Below are positions 35,876-49,222 of a stretch of DNA of 64,000 nt, piece after piece. The translations under genes were made by a program, and so were the position numbers. Origin of the DNA: Sambucus nigra (Eukaryota; Streptophyta; Magnoliopsida; Dipsacales; Adoxaceae); the NCBI GenBank assembly GCA_949130495.1, contig OX422214.1:250732187-250796186 (forward strand). The letters run 5' to 3'. The first letter of the stretch is position 1. The number at the start of each line of letters is the position of its first letter. The notes under the pieces are model-generated. The model had not been told where the DNA came from, made no database searches, and saw only the letters and a program-made list of their open reading frames with translations.

Positions 35876-37389
35876 CCCCCGATTTGAGACCATGGTGATA
35901 ATTTGACAATATCTAGACTTAGGCTTGAAAACATGGCTTGAGAGGGAAACCCCCCCAAATAACCCCCAAACGACCCCGTGAGAGGTTGCCACAGCTCGTA
36001 CGCGACCAATATAACTCGTTGGAGTTAAACGTGTGGTCACGGGACCCCGAATTTGATAGAATGGTGATAATTTGAGAATATTTACACTTAGGTTTGAAAA
36101 GATGGTGTTAGAGTGAAAACCTAGAAACACCCCCCAAATGGCTCCGCTAGTGGCGTTAGTACCTCACACGAGACCACTGTAACTTGAAGGAACTGATCCC
36201 AAGGTAACGGGACCTCCTATTTGAGAGCACGATGATAATTTGAGAATATCTACACTTAGTCTTGAAAATATGGCGTTAGAGGGAGAAACCCCGAAAGACC
36301 CCCCAAATGGCCCTGTGAGAGGTGCTAACACCTGACACGAGAGTAATGTAACTTGTAGAAACTGAATACGTGGTCACGGGACCCTCGAATTGATATTACG
36401 ACAATAAGTTTACAATATCTACAGTTAGGCTTGACAAACACTGCGTTAGAGGGCGAAACCTTGAAATATCGCCCAAACGACCCCGCGAGAAACACCAAAA
36501 CCTCGCACGGGACCAATCTAACTCGTAAGAAATGACCATGTGGTCATGGGACCGCTGGTTTGAGAGCACAAAGATAATTTGAGAAAATCTACACATAGAC
36601 TTGAAAACATGACATTAGAGAGAGAAACCCCAACCCCACCCCCTAAACGGCCCCGTGAGAGGAGCCAACACCTCGTACGGGACCATATAACTCGTTGAAA
36701 CTAACCGCATGGTCATGGGACTCCCGGTTTAGGAGAATGATGATAATTTGAGAATATATACACTCAGGCTTGAAATATATGGCGTTAGAGGGTGAAACCT
36801 CAAAACACCCACAAAATGGCCCCGTGAGAGGCGACAACACCTCCTACGTGGTCACTGGACCCCTAATTTGAGAGACCAACCAGAATTTTTGAATATCTAC
36901 ACTTAATCTTGGAAACGTGGCGTTAGATGGAGAAACCTCAAAACAACCCCCAAATGGCCCTACGTGAGGCACAAACACCAATCATGAAACCATTGTAAGT
37001 AGGAACTAACCGCATGATCAAGGGACATCTCGTTTAAGAGCATGGCGATAATTTGAGAATATCTACACTTAGGCTTGAAAATATGGTGTTAGAGGGAAAA
37101 ACTCGAAAGCACCCCAAAAAGCCTTGTGAGAGGCGCTAACACCTTTCACGGAACCAGCGCAACCCGTAGGAACTAAACTCATGCTCACGGAGATAATTTG
37201 AGAATATCGACACTTAGACTTATAAACATGGCATTAGAGGGTGAAACCATGAAACACCACCCATAAGACCCCGTTTTAGGCGCCAACACCTCACACAAGA
37301 CCAATGTAACTTGTAAGAACTGACCACATGGTCACGGGAACCCTAGTTTGAGAGCATGATTATTATTTGAGAATATAAACACTTAGGCT

Positions 37390-39510
37390 CTAAAATAAAG
37401 CATTAGAGGGAGAAACCCCGAAACACCCTCTAAAAGGCCGCCCCGTGAGTGGCCCCAAAACTTTCCATGAGACCAATGTAACTTGTAAGAACTAACCACG
37501 TGGCGTTAGAGTGCCAAATCCTGAAACACCTCCCAATTGGCCCCTGGAGAGGCATTAATATCTCGCACGAGACCAATGTAACTAAAAGAAATTGATCCCA
37601 TGGGAAAGCCCCCCTATTTGAGAGCATGACGATAGTTTCAGAATATCTACACTTTAGCTTGAAAATATGGCGTTAGTGGGAGAAATCCAAAAACACCTCC
37701 CAAATGGCCCCATAAAAGGTTCCAAAACCTCGCACGGGACCAATGTAACTCGTATGAACTAACCGCGTGGTCATGGGACCCTCGGTTTGATAAACAACAA
37801 TAATTTGAGAATATATACACTTTTGGCTTAAAAACATGGCATTAGAGGGTGAAACCTGAAACATCCCCCAAAAGGCCCTATGGGAGGCACAACACCTCGC
37901 ACGGGACCAATGTAAGCCGTAGGAACTGACCGCATGGTCACTAGACCCCCAATTTGAGAGCCAGACAATAAGTTGAGAGTATCTACACCTAGGCTTAAAA
38001 ACATGGATTTAGAGGGCGAAACCACGAAACACCTCCATACGGCCCTGTGAGAAGTGTCAACACCTTGCACAGGACTAATGTAACTCATTCGAATTGACCG
38101 TATGGTCACGGGACCCCCAGTTTGAGAGCATGGTGATAATTTGAGAATACATAATCTTAGGCTTGAAAACATGGCGTTAGAGGGTGAAATCCCGAAACAC
38201 TCATAAACGGTATTGTGAGAGGCACCAACACCTCTCGAGGAACCAATGTCACTTGTAGGAACTGATCACGTGGTAACAAGACCCCTGATTTGAGAGAACA
38301 ATGATAATTTGATAATATCTACACATAGGCTTGAAAAATGGCGTTGAGAGAGCCGTCAACACCTCATACGGGTTCAATGTGACTTGTTGGAACCGACTGC
38401 GTGGTCAGGGGATCCCCAGTTTGAGAGCACGGTGATTATTTGAGAATATATAAGCTTAGGATGGAAAACAAAGCGTTAGTGGGTGAAAACCGGAAACACC
38501 CTCCGAAGGGCCTAGTGAGTGGACCCAACACTCCGCACGGGAACAATGTAACTTCTAATAACTGACCGCAGGAGTTAGAGTGCCCCCCCCCCCCCAAATG
38601 GCCCCTTGAGAGGCACCAACACTTTGCATGGGACCAATGTAACTCATAGGAACTAATCGCCTGGTCATGGGACCCTCGGTTTGAGAGAATGGTAATAATT
38701 TGAGAATATCTAAACTTAGGCTTGAAAGCATGGCATTTTAGGGTGAACCCGAAAGATCCCCTAAATGGGCCTATGGGAGGCACAACACCTCACACGGGAC
38801 CAATTTAACTCGTAGGAACTGACCGCGTGGACAGGGGACCCCAGTTTGAGAGCAAGGTAATAAGTTGAGAATATCTACACCTAGGCTTGAAAACATGGCA
38901 TTAGAGGGTGAAATTCCGAAACACAGCCCAAACGGCCACGTAAGTGGCGAAAACACCTCGCAGGGACCAATGTAACTCATTGGAACAGACCGCATGGTCA
39001 CGGGACCCCTAGTTTGAGAGCACGGTGATAATTTGATAATACCTACTCTTGGGCTTGAAAACATGGCGTTAGAGGGTGAAACCCCGAAACACTCCCAAAC
39101 GGCTCCGTGAAAGGAACCAACAACCCACAGGGAACTAATGTCACTTGTAGGTACAGATCGCATGGTAATGGGACCCCCGATTTGAGAGAATGACAATAAT
39201 TTGAGCATATCTACACTTAGGCTTGAAAATATGGCATTAGAGGGAGAAACCACGAAACACCCCCCGTACGGCCCCGTGAGAGGCGCCAACACCTCGCACG
39301 GGACCATTGTGACTTGTAGGAACTGACTGCGTGGTCACAGAACTTCCAATTTGAGATCACAATGATGATTTGAGAATATATACACTTAGGCTTGACAACA
39401 AAGTGTTAGAAGGCAAAACCCAAAAACATCCTCAAAAAGGCCACGTGAGTGACCCCAACACTTCGCACGGGAATAATGCAACTTGTAAGAACTGATCACG
39501 TGGAGTTAGA
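37390..39510 (+). repeat. Recurrent shortened monomer in block 1
   Basis: Three times the same kind of junction appears, where CGTGG or CGCAGG jumps to CGTTAGAG/AGTTAGA, skipping about half a monomer: 37500, 38571 and 39501. Each is preceded by a monomer variant with (A/T)AAAGCGTTAG-like text and GTGAGTGGCCCCAA-like text. Repeat spacing is about 1.07 and 0.93 kb, which indicates a multi-monomer unit was duplicated. Confidence 0.7.
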
Positions 39511-41329
39511 TTACCAAACCCCGAGACACCTCCCAAATGGCCCTTAAGAGGAACCAACACCTCGCACGGGACCAATGTAAATGGAAGGAACTAATCCCAT
39601 GGTAACGTGCCCCCTACTTGAGAGCACGATGATAGTTTGAAAATATCAACACTTAGGCTTGACAACATGGCGTTAGCGAGAGAAATATCGAAACACTCCC
39701 CAAATGGCCCCGTGAGAGGTGTTAAAACCCCGCATGGGACAAATGTAACTCGTAGGAACTAATTGGGTGGTCATGGGACCCTCGATTTGAGAGAATGGTG
39801 ATAATTTGAGAATATCTACACTTAGGCGTGAAAACATTGCATTAGAGGGTGAAACCTGAAACACCCCCCAAATGTCCCTGTGGGAGGCACAATGCCTCGT
39901 ATGGGACCAATGTAACTCGTACGAACTGATCGCGTGGTCACGGGACCCCTGATTTGAGAGCATGGTGATAATGTAGGAATACATACTCTTGGGATTGGAA
40001 ACATGGCATTAGAGTGTAGAACCCAGAAACACTCCCAAACGACATCATGATAGGCACCAACACCTCGCACCAAACCAATGTAACTCTGAAGAACTGACCG
40101 CGTGGTCATGGGACCCCCCGGTTTGAGAGCATGGAAATAATTTGAGAATATCTACACTTAGACTTAAAAATATGATTTGAGAGGGAAAACCCCCTAAACA
40201 CGCCCCAAACGTCCCCTAAGAGGTGCTAACACCTCGAACGAGATTAATGTAACTCGTAAGAACTGACCTAGTGGTCACGGGACCCCCAGTTTAAGAGTAA
40301 GCAAATAAGTTAAGAATATCTACACTTAGGATTGACAAACATGGCATCAAAGTGTGAAACCTTGAAACACCCATAAAATGGCACTGTGAGAGGCGCCAAC
40401 ACCTCCCACGAGACCAATGTAACTTGTAAGAACTAAGTGCGTGGCCATGGGACCTCAGGATTGAGATTAGAGTGATAATTTGAGAATATCTACACTTAGG
40501 CTTGAAAATATGCATTAGAGGGAGAAACCACAAAATAACGCCCAAACGGCCCGTTAAGAGGTGCCAACACCTCGTATGGGACAAATGTAACTCTTAGGAA
40601 CTAACAGCGTGGTCACGGGACCCCCGATCTAAAAGAATGATGATAATTTGAGAATATATGCACTTAGGATTGAAAACATATCATTAGAGTGAGAAAATTG
40701 AAGACACCCACCAAATAACCCTATAAGAGGCATCAACACCTCACACGAGACCAATGTATTCCGTAGGAACTGACCGTGTGTTAATGATACCCCCAGTTTG
40801 ATATCACGACCATAATTTGAGAATATCTAAATTAGGTTTGAAAACATGGTATTAGAAGGTGAAACTCAGAGACAACACCCAAATGGCACCTTGAGTTGCA
40901 CCAACACCTCGCACGGGACAAATGTATCTCGTAGGAACTGACCGCGTGGTAACGAGACCTCCTGTTTGAAAGCATGATGATAATCAGATAATATAAACAC
41001 TTAGGCTTTAAAACATGGCGTTTGATGGAAAAACCCCAAAACACCCCCAAATGGCCCCGTGAGAGGTAGTAAAACCTTGCACGGGACCATCGTAACCCGT
41101 AGGAACTGAACTCGTGGTCACTGGTTGCCCTGTTTTAGAGCATGGCGATAATTTCAGAATATCTACACTTTGGCTTAAAAATATGGCATTAGAGGGAGAA
41201 ACCCCAAAACAACCTCCAAACGGCCTCGTGAGAGGTGCTAACACTTCTGACGGTACCAATATAAGTCGTAGGAACTGATCACGTAGTTACGGGACCCTTG
41301 GTTTGAGAGCACAATGATAATTTTAGAAT

Positions 41330-44300
41330 ATCTACACTTAGGCTTAAAAATGTGGAATTATAGGGCAAAACCACAAAACATCCCCCATACGGCCTCGTGA
41401 GGCACTAACACATCGCATGGGACTAATGTAATTGTAGGCACTCATCATGTGGTCACAGGACCCCCAGTTCGACAGAACGGTGATTATTTAAGAATTTCTA
41501 CACTTGGTCTTGAAAACAAGGCGTTAGAGGGTGAAACCCTAAACACCCTCCAAACGTTCCCGTGAGAGGCCCCAACACTTTTTACGGGACCAATTTAAAT
41601 CGTAGGAACTAACTCTGAGGTCACGGGACCCCCAATTTGAGAGAATCATGATAATTTCATAATATCTATAATTTGGCTTTAAAACATGGCGTTAGAGGGC
41701 GAAACCACAAAACAGTGCCCAAAAAGACCCCATGAGGCACCAACACCTCGCACGAGAACAATATAACTCGTTGGAAGTGACTCCTTGGTCACGGGACCCT
41801 CCATTTTAGAGCACATCGATAATTTGAGAATATCTACACTCAGGCTTTAAAAGACGGCGTTAGAGGGCAAAACCTCGAAATTTCATCAAAACGGACCCAT
41901 AAGAGGCACCAACACCTCGCACGGGACCAATATAACTCGCTGGAACTTGTCGCATGGTCAGGAGACCCCCAATTTGAGAGAATGATTATAATGTTAGAAT
42001 ATCTACATTTAGGCTAGAAAACATGGCATTAGATTGTAAAACTCCAAAACACCTCCAATTGGTCCCCTAAGAGGCAACAACACCTCGCACGGGACCAATA
42101 TAACTCATTGGAACTGATCTCATGGTCACAGGACCCCCGATTTGAGAGCACAGTGATAATTTGAGAATATCTTAACTTAGGCTTCAAAATATGAAGTTTG
42201 AGATTGAAACCTCGATCCACCCACTAAATAGCCTCGTGAGAGGCGACAACAGCTCCCACGGGACCATTGTAACTCATACAAGCTGACAGTGTGGTTACGG
42301 GACCCATAGTTTGAGAGCATAGTGATAATTTGAGAATGTTTACACTTAGGCTTAAAATATGGCATTAGAGGGAGAAACCTAAGAACACACCCCATACAGC
42401 CTCGTGAGAGGCACCAATAACTCGCACCGGACAAATGTAACTCGTAGGTTCTGATCGTGTGCTCAACGGACCCCCAATTTGAGAGCAAGATGATAATTTG
42501 AAAATATCTACACTTAGGCTTGAAAACATGGCGTTAGAGGGCAAAATCTCGAAACACTGACAAATGTAACTTATAGGAGTTGATTTCGTGGTCACGGGAC
42601 ACCCAGTTTGAGAGCCCAATGATTATTTGGGAATATATGCACTTAGGCTTGAAAATAAGGTGTTAGAGGATGAAATCTGAAAACACAATCCAAATGGCCC
42701 CGTGAGAGGCCCCTCCACTTCGCACTGGACCAATGTAACTCGTAGGAACTGATTGCGTGGTCACGGGACCCCCAGTTTTAGAGAACCTTGATAATTTAAG
42801 AATATTTATACTTTGTCTTTAAAATATGGCATTAGAAGGCGAAACCACGAAACACCCCCCATACGGCCCCGTGAGAGGAGTCAGCACCTCATACAGGTTC
42901 AATGTAATTAGTAGGAATTAAATGCATAGTCATGGGACCCTTGGGTTGAGAGCACGGTGATAATTTTAGAATATCTACACTTATGCTTAAAAACATGGAA
43001 TTAGAGGGAAAAACCACAAAAAACCCCATACGGTCCCGTGAGAGGCACCAACACATCGCACGGGACTAATGTAACTTGTACGAACTCATCGTGTGGTCAC
43101 AGGACCCCCAGTTCGATAGAACGATGATTATTTAAGAATTTCTACACTTGGGCTTGAAAACAAGGCATTAGAGGATGAAACTCTGAAACACCCTACAAAC
43201 ATTCCCGTGAGAGGCCCCAACCTAACTGCGAGGTCATGTGACCCCCAGTTTGAGAGAATCATGATAATTTCAAAATATCTATACTTTGTCTTTAAGACAT
43301 GACGTTAGAGGGCGAAACCATGAAACACCGCCCAAAATGACCCCATAAGAGGCACCAACACCACGCACGAGAATAATATAATTCGTAGGAAGTGACTCCT
43401 TGGTCATGGGACCCCGGATTTGAGAGTACATTGATAATTTGAGAATATCTACACTTAGGCTTTAAAAGATGGCGTTAGAGGGCAAAACCCCAAAACATCA
43501 CCCAAACGGACTCGTGAGAGGCACCAACACCTCGCACGGGACCAATATAACTCGTTGGAACTAGTCGCGGGGTCATGAGACCCCCAATTTGAGAGAACAA
43601 TTATAATTTAAAATATCTACATTTAGGCTTGAAAACATGGCATTAGATTGCAAAACCCCAAAACACCCCCAATTGGTCCCCTGAGAGGCAGCAACACCTC
43701 ACACGAGACCAATAGAACTCACTGGAACTCACCTCATGCTCACGGGACCCCCAATTTGATAGCATATTAATAATGTGAGAGTATCTGCACTTAGTCTTGA
43801 AAAAATGGAGTTCGAGATAAAAACTCGATGCACCCACTAAACGGCCCCGTGAGAGGTGACAACACATCCCACGGGACCACTATAACTCATAAGAACTGAC
43901 AGCGTGGTTACGGGACCAATAGTTTGAGAGCATAGTGATAATTTGAGAATGTTTACACTTAGGCTTGATACATGGCATTAGAGAGAGAAACCCCGGAACA
44001 CACCCCATATAGCCTCATGAGAGGCACCAACACCTTGCACGGGACAAATGTAACTCGTAGGTTCTGATCGTGTGCTCAACGGACCCCCAATTTGAGAGCA
44101 AGATGATAATTTGAAAATATCTACACTTAGGCTTGAAAACATTGTGTTAGAGGGCAAAACCTCAAAATACTGACAAAGGAAACTTATAGGAACTGATTGT
44201 GTGGTAACGGGACACCCAGTTTGAGAGCTCGATGATTATTTGGGAATATTTGTAGTTAGGCTTGAAAATAAGGCGTTAGATGATGAAATCCAAAAACACC

Positions 44301-44590
44301 CTCCAAATGGCCCAGTCAGAGGCCCCTACACTTCGCACTGGACCAATGTAACTTGTAGGAACTGATTGCGTGGTCGTGGGACCCCCAGTTTGAGAGAACC
44401 ACGATAATTAAAGAGTATTTATACTTTGGCTTTAAAATGTGGCATTAGAGGGCGAAACCATGAAACAACCCCCATATGGCCCTGTGAGAGGCATCAACAC
44501 CTTATACGGGACCAATGTAATTAGTAGGAACTGAATTCATAGTCATGGGACCCCCAGTTTGAGAGCACGGTGATAATTTGAGAATATCTA
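41330..44590 (+). repeat. Two copies of a ~1.6-kb higher-order unit
   Basis: Rare landmarks recur in the same order. CCCAGTTCGA(C/T)AGAACG is at 41462 and 43106 (offset 1,644). GTGTGCTCAACGGACCCCC is near 42459 and 44072 (offset 1,613), followed in both by the same shortened monomer (ACTGACAAA). The offset drop matches a deletion near 43220 in the second copy. A third, partial match covers 48513-48610 and 52628-52860, on both sides of the CACTA insertion. Confidence 0.8.
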
Positions 44591-44971
44591 CACTTAGGCT
44601 TAAAAACTTGGCATTAGATGGTGAAACCATGAAACACCCCCCATACAGCCCTGTGAGAGGGGTCAACACTTCGCACAGGACCAAAGTAACTCGTAAGACT
44701 TGACTACGTTATCACGGGACCCTCGATTTGAAGATCACGATGATAATATGATAATATCTACACTTAGGCTTAAAAGCAAAGGCATTTGAGGGCGAAACCT
44801 CGAAACACCACCCAAATGGCCCTGTGAGAGGCACCAATACCTCGCATGGAACCAGCGTAACTCGTAGGAACTGACCGCAAGGTCATGGGACCCTGATTTG
44901 AGAGTATGGTGATAATTTGAGAATATTTACACTTAGGCTTGGAAACATGGTGTTAGAGGGAGAAACCCCGA

Positions 44972-44990
44972 CCCCCCCCCCCCCCCCCCC
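44972..44990 (+). repeat. Run of 19 C inside a satellite monomer
   Basis: It sits at the monomer position usually reading CACCCCCCAAACGG. Runs of 13 C (38583-38595) and 16 C (58663-58678) occur at the same place in other monomers, so slippage recurs at one site. Confidence 0.85.
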
Positions 44991-45467
44991 AAACGGTCCT
45001 GTGAGGGGCACCAACACCTAGAACGGGACCAATGTAACTCGTAAGAACTGACCACATGGTTATGGGACCCCCAGTGTGAGAGTACAATGATAATTTCAGA
45101 ACATCTATACTTAGGGTTGAAAATATTGCGTTTGAGGATAAAATCTCGAAACACCCCCCAAACGGCCGCGTGAGAGGCACCAACACCTCGCACAAGACCA
45201 ATGTAACTAATAGGAACTGATCGCGTGGTCACGAGACCCCTGGTTTAAGATCACGATGATAGTTTTGAATGACCCTATATCTTTGACTCACTTGAGGCTA
45301 CATTAGTTATGAACTTGTCTAGTTTGGAAATATTGACAAAATTTGAGTCATATCTTAGTCTACCAACAAGTCTCAGACACTACATATCGATTCCTCTAAT
45401 ACTCTCAAAGGTATAATACCAACACTGCACCTAGCATTGCATTCATTCTTTTCATTCACTATAATTT

Positions 45468-45488
45468 GGGGGGGGGGGGGGGGGGGGG
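45468..45488 (+). repeat. Run of 21 G
   Basis: An uninterrupted G run in the U3 of the solo LTR, followed by TGTGTG. Its exact length may be affected by sequencing or assembly. Confidence 0.85.
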
Positions 45489-45987
45489 TGTGTGTTAATA
45501 CCGAAAAAAATATTTTAAAATAATTTTTGGGGTTTTCTAAATAATTTGTAGAAATTTTAAAAACATTTTTTAAAAATTTAAAAGTTGGTTTTAAAAATGT
45601 TGTGGGTTGATTTATAATTTCTTACTTTTCCTTAAACCATGCTTGGGTAGGATATGAAAGCGGCAGAGAATTTTGTGGTGAAAAATGAGATTTTGTAAAA
45701 CTTAGAAACATGTGTTTGAGGGCTCGTCCTTGCCTTACACATGTTGGTTAGTGAGACATTGGATTTTTATTGTTACCTCTCACAACCTGAAGACATAATC
45801 TTGTGCCTTGTATCATTATTTATCAATCACTTGCATGTCTTTGTAATAACCCTTGTGGTGGTTGAGGGAACCAATCAAAACGCGTTTAATGGAGGTGCAT
45901 CCTAAGCCATTAGATTTACATCATTTGTGTTAGATTTAGTCTCAGCCATTGATATCATCCAACCCTTCCAGATCCTTCTTCGAGTAG

Positions 45988-45995
45988 TATAAATA
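45988..45995 (+). promoter_or_regulatory. TATA box of the solo LTR
   Basis: TATAAATAGAGAAC, same context as in element A. It could still start transcription into the satellite from about 46020. Confidence 0.65.
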
Positions 45996-46054
45996 GAGAA
46001 CAAGTGGGGAACATTTTTAATTTTTGGCTCATTTGAGAATTGTAAGTAAAGAGA

Positions 46055-46056
<2 letters not shown>

Positions 46057-46129
<73 letters not shown>
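46057..46129 (+). repeat. (TA)n-(GA)n microsatellite in the solo LTR
   Basis: About 38 bp of TA repeats followed by about 36 bp of GA repeats, shortly after the TATA box, in the presumed transcribed leader. Element A has a short (AG)n at the equivalent place (4981-4994). Confidence 0.9.
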
Positions 46130-46132
<3 letters not shown>

Positions 46133-47243
46133 CCCTAATCAAACACCAGCCAATTTGTTTCTTAGAAAACCTTTGTGAGTTTGAGTGAGTTTGTATTTGT
46201 GAAGATCCATAATCTATAGTCTTTAATCTCTTGTCGAACCAAGTCACGAAGTTTAGATCCCATTTTCTTTTCATAGAAAGTTGAGATCTGAAACCGTGTG
46301 ATACATCTCACGTATAAGTTGCTTAATTTAATTTGTTTTTTCAAGAAATCTTCATTTGTTGGTTTATTTTTCCCTTACATGTTGTTTTCAAAACAAAAAA
46401 CAACAAATTCATTTATGTTTAGAATTTATGAGAAAAATCAGACTTAGATCTAGTTAAGATCTTGATTGGGGATTTACACTTTCGTGAATATTTCACAATT
46501 TGTGAAATAAGTGTGTATATCAAATAAAAACAAAGTGTTTAGGATCTTGTCTCTTTTTAATATAAAGATTCCCTCTTGATCTGTGGATAAAAATAAAGAT
46601 CAGTAGTCTGAGACTATCAAACAAACAGTGATTCAGAAGTCCTTACAGCATCTTAGAACGATATTTGTAATTTTTTAGGAAATTGTCTGTATAAGTGTGT
46701 GTGGGTTGCATGCATGTGTTTAGTCACTTCACCACTTACACTTGTCACACTAAAACACTAAAGAAGTGTTGGTAGAGATATTCTTGACTTTAGAGTTGAC
46801 GTAAAGCTAAATAGATAAGTAGTTACAAAGCTGGGAGAACAACCTCAACATCAGAACCTTCAGATGAGTAAGAATAATCCAAAGGAGTTTGTTATATAGT
46901 TTGTAATCTGTTAACTCTATTTTAGTGTATTTTGATTTTGAGGTGTAGAGACCTCTGGGGATGTTTCCCTAATTCGGTGGGGTTTTACCACGTTAAAATC
47001 TTGTGTTCTTGCATACTTACTCTTCCTCTCATCACCTTCTTGAGGCTTTGTTGATTTAGAACCTATATAAGTTTTGTTTTTCAAAACTGGTACACCTATA
47101 CCATAAATAACTCATTCATATAATCTTTTATACATATCTTATGTTATTTGTTTGTGTTGATTAAGTAGTTTCTTCAAAAAACTATTCGGAGCCATTAAAA
47201 TTTCTTAATCTTGAATTAAACGACTTAAGTGGTACGTTTTTCA

Positions 47244-48613
47244 AGTTTGAGAATATCTACACTTAGTATTGAAAACATGGTGTTAGGGGCTGAAACCCCG
47301 AAGCACCCCCAAAACGGCATCGTGAGAGGCGCCAATACCTCCCACGGGACCAATGTTACTCATAGGAACTGACCATTTTTTAATGGGACCCTTGATTTGA
47401 GGGCACGACGATAATTTGATAATATCTACACCTAGGCTTGAAAATGTGGAGTTAGAGGCCAAACCCCAAAACACCCTCCAAATGTCCCCGTGAGAGGCGC
47501 TAACACCTCGCACGGGACCAATGTAACTTGTAAGAACTGATCATGTGGTCACATGACCCCTATTTTGAGAGCATGAGGATTATTTTAGAATAACTACACT
47601 TAGGCTTTCAAGCATGGCATTGGAGGGAAAATGCCGAGACACCATTCAAACAGGTCCGTGAGAGGCGCAAAAACTTCGGACATGACTAATGTAACTCGTA
47701 GGAACTGATCATATGGTAACGGGACCCCTGGTTCAAGAGAACAACGATAATTTCATAATATAAACACTTAGTCCTAAAAAAATGGCATTAGAGGGAAAAA
47801 CCACTAAACACCCCCCATACGGCCACGTGAGAGGCGATAACACCTCACATGTGACCAATGTAACTCATTGGAACTGACCACATTTTCATGGGACCCCGAG
47901 TTTGAGATCATGGTTATAATTTGAGAATACTTTCACTTGGGCTTGAAAATACAGCTTTAGAGGGCGAAACCTCAAAACACTCCCAACGACCTCGTGAGAA
48001 GCACCAACACCTCGCACGGGACCAAAGTAACTTATAGGAACTAACCCCATGGTCATGGGACCCCCGATTTGAGAGGAGGGTAATAATTTGAGAATATCTG
48101 CACTTAGGCTTGAAAACATGGCGTTCGAGGGTGAAACCACAAATCGCCCACTAAACGGTTCCTTGAGAGGTGACAACACCTCCCATGAGACCAATGTAAC
48201 ACGTAGGAACAGACTGCACGATCACGGAACCCCTGCTTTGAGAGCATAATGATAATTTTAGAATGTCTCCACTTAGTCTTGAAAATATGGAATTAGAGGG
48301 CGAAACCCCGGAACACCCTCCATAATCCTGTGGTCATGGCACCCCCAGTTTTGGAGCACAAAAATAATTTGAAAATATCTACACTTGGGCTTGAAAACAT
48401 GGCATTAGAGGGCGAAACCTCGAAACACCGCCCAAACGGGCCCATGATAGGCATCGACACATGGCACGGGACCAATGTAACTTATAGGAACCGATTGCGT
48501 GGTCATGCGACCCCCATTTTGAGAGCCCGATGATTATTTGAGAATATTTACACTTAGGCTTGAAAATAAGGCATTAGAGGACGAAATCTCGAAACACCCT
48601 CCAAATGTCCCCA
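47244..48613 (+). repeat. Satellite array, block 2
   Basis: About eight monomers between the solo LTR and the CACTA element, in the same orientation as block 1. The first (marker GTTAGGGGC at 47282) is type A of the right-hand cassette, followed by types B, C and D. It ends inside a monomer at the CACTA target site. Confidence 0.95.
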
Positions 48614-48639
48614 CACTACACCAAATATGCCAAATTATC

Positions 48640-48925
48640 ACGGTCATGGACCTTGACAAGTTGGACTTATCAAGGTCAATGACAGTGATAATTCTGGGTT
48701 TGACAACGTTTATTATCACGGACATGTCACGGTCAATGACCGTGACAAGTTCATTAGAATTATCACGGTCATGTAACGCTCTATGACCTTGACAAGTTTT
48801 GTCATGGTCATAAACCATGACAAACTCATGGCACTCTTTAAAAAATTATCACGGTCAATGACTGTGACAAGTTTTCTTTGTCACAGACTTGTCACAGTCA
48901 ATGACCGTGACGATTCTGGGTAGAA
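48640..48925. repeat. Left subterminal repeats of the CACTA element
   Basis: About nine copies or half-copies of the dyad TCACGGTCAATGACCGTGA and variants (ATCACGGTCATG, TCACAGTCAATGACCGTGA), often with a following ACAAG. In En/Spm such subterminal repeats bind the element-encoded regulator (TNPA type). Confidence 0.85.
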
Positions 48926-49222
48926 TTAAAAAAAAACTGCTGGGCAGTATGGCCACTACCACTGCCCAGCAGTAATTTGTACCTGTTATAGCAACATTTA
49001 CCTGTTCAAACATCATATATCCAAATAAAATAGAGAGAATGAAAATATACATTCAAAACAATATGCATAATGATATAATCCAAATATAATTCAAATGTAA
49101 CAACTTAAAACAATTCAATTCAAATAATGTGACTACATGTCTGGGGTAAGATTAGCTCTGAAGAGGTGAGTAGGCCACATGATATAAGAATTGACACACC
49201 CACCAATATACATCGTGCCGAA

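Larger units (their letters stand above)
35876..45265 (+). repeat. Satellite array, block 1 (168.5-bp monomer)
   Basis: Head-to-tail monomers share words such as GAGAATATCTACACTTAGGC, GGCGTTAGAGGG, CCCGTGAGAGGC, ACACCTCGCACGGGACCAAT, GTAACTCGTAGGAACTGACC and GCGTGGTCACGGGACCCCC. My by-eye consensus is 169 bp. All monomers have one orientation. They diverge mostly by C/T and G/A swaps at CpG sites. The block holds about 55 monomers, several shortened, and C-runs of 13 (38583) and 19 (44972). The first bases adjoin gag of element B directly. No gene; minus-strand ORFs are artefacts of monomers near 168 (56 x 3) bp. Confidence 0.97.
45266..47243 (+). repeat. Sirevirus solo LTR inside the satellite (1,978 bp)
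   Basis: It starts TGAATGACCCTATATC, ends GGTACGTTTTTCA, and is flanked by a perfect AGTTT duplication (45261-45265, 47244-47248). Removing LTR and one AGTTT rejoins a normal monomer (GATAGTTTGAGAATATC). It aligns along its length with the LTR of element B, and has the same length. No internal sequence is present, so it is a recombination product of a former full element. Contents: G21 (45468-45488), TATAAATA (45988), TA and GA microsatellites (46057-46129). Confidence 0.95.

Noticed and set aside
38771..39307. 178-aa minus-strand ORF, one of dozens of 60-180-aa ORFs in 35.7-64 kb
   Set aside because: The peptide repeats itself every ~56 residues because monomers near 168 bp are three-divisible; frame breaks follow monomer length. 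No start, domain or conservation.
45988..47243. Host gene promoter after the solo LTR TATA box
   Set aside because: Sequence downstream is LTR R/U5 and satellite, with no coding frame.
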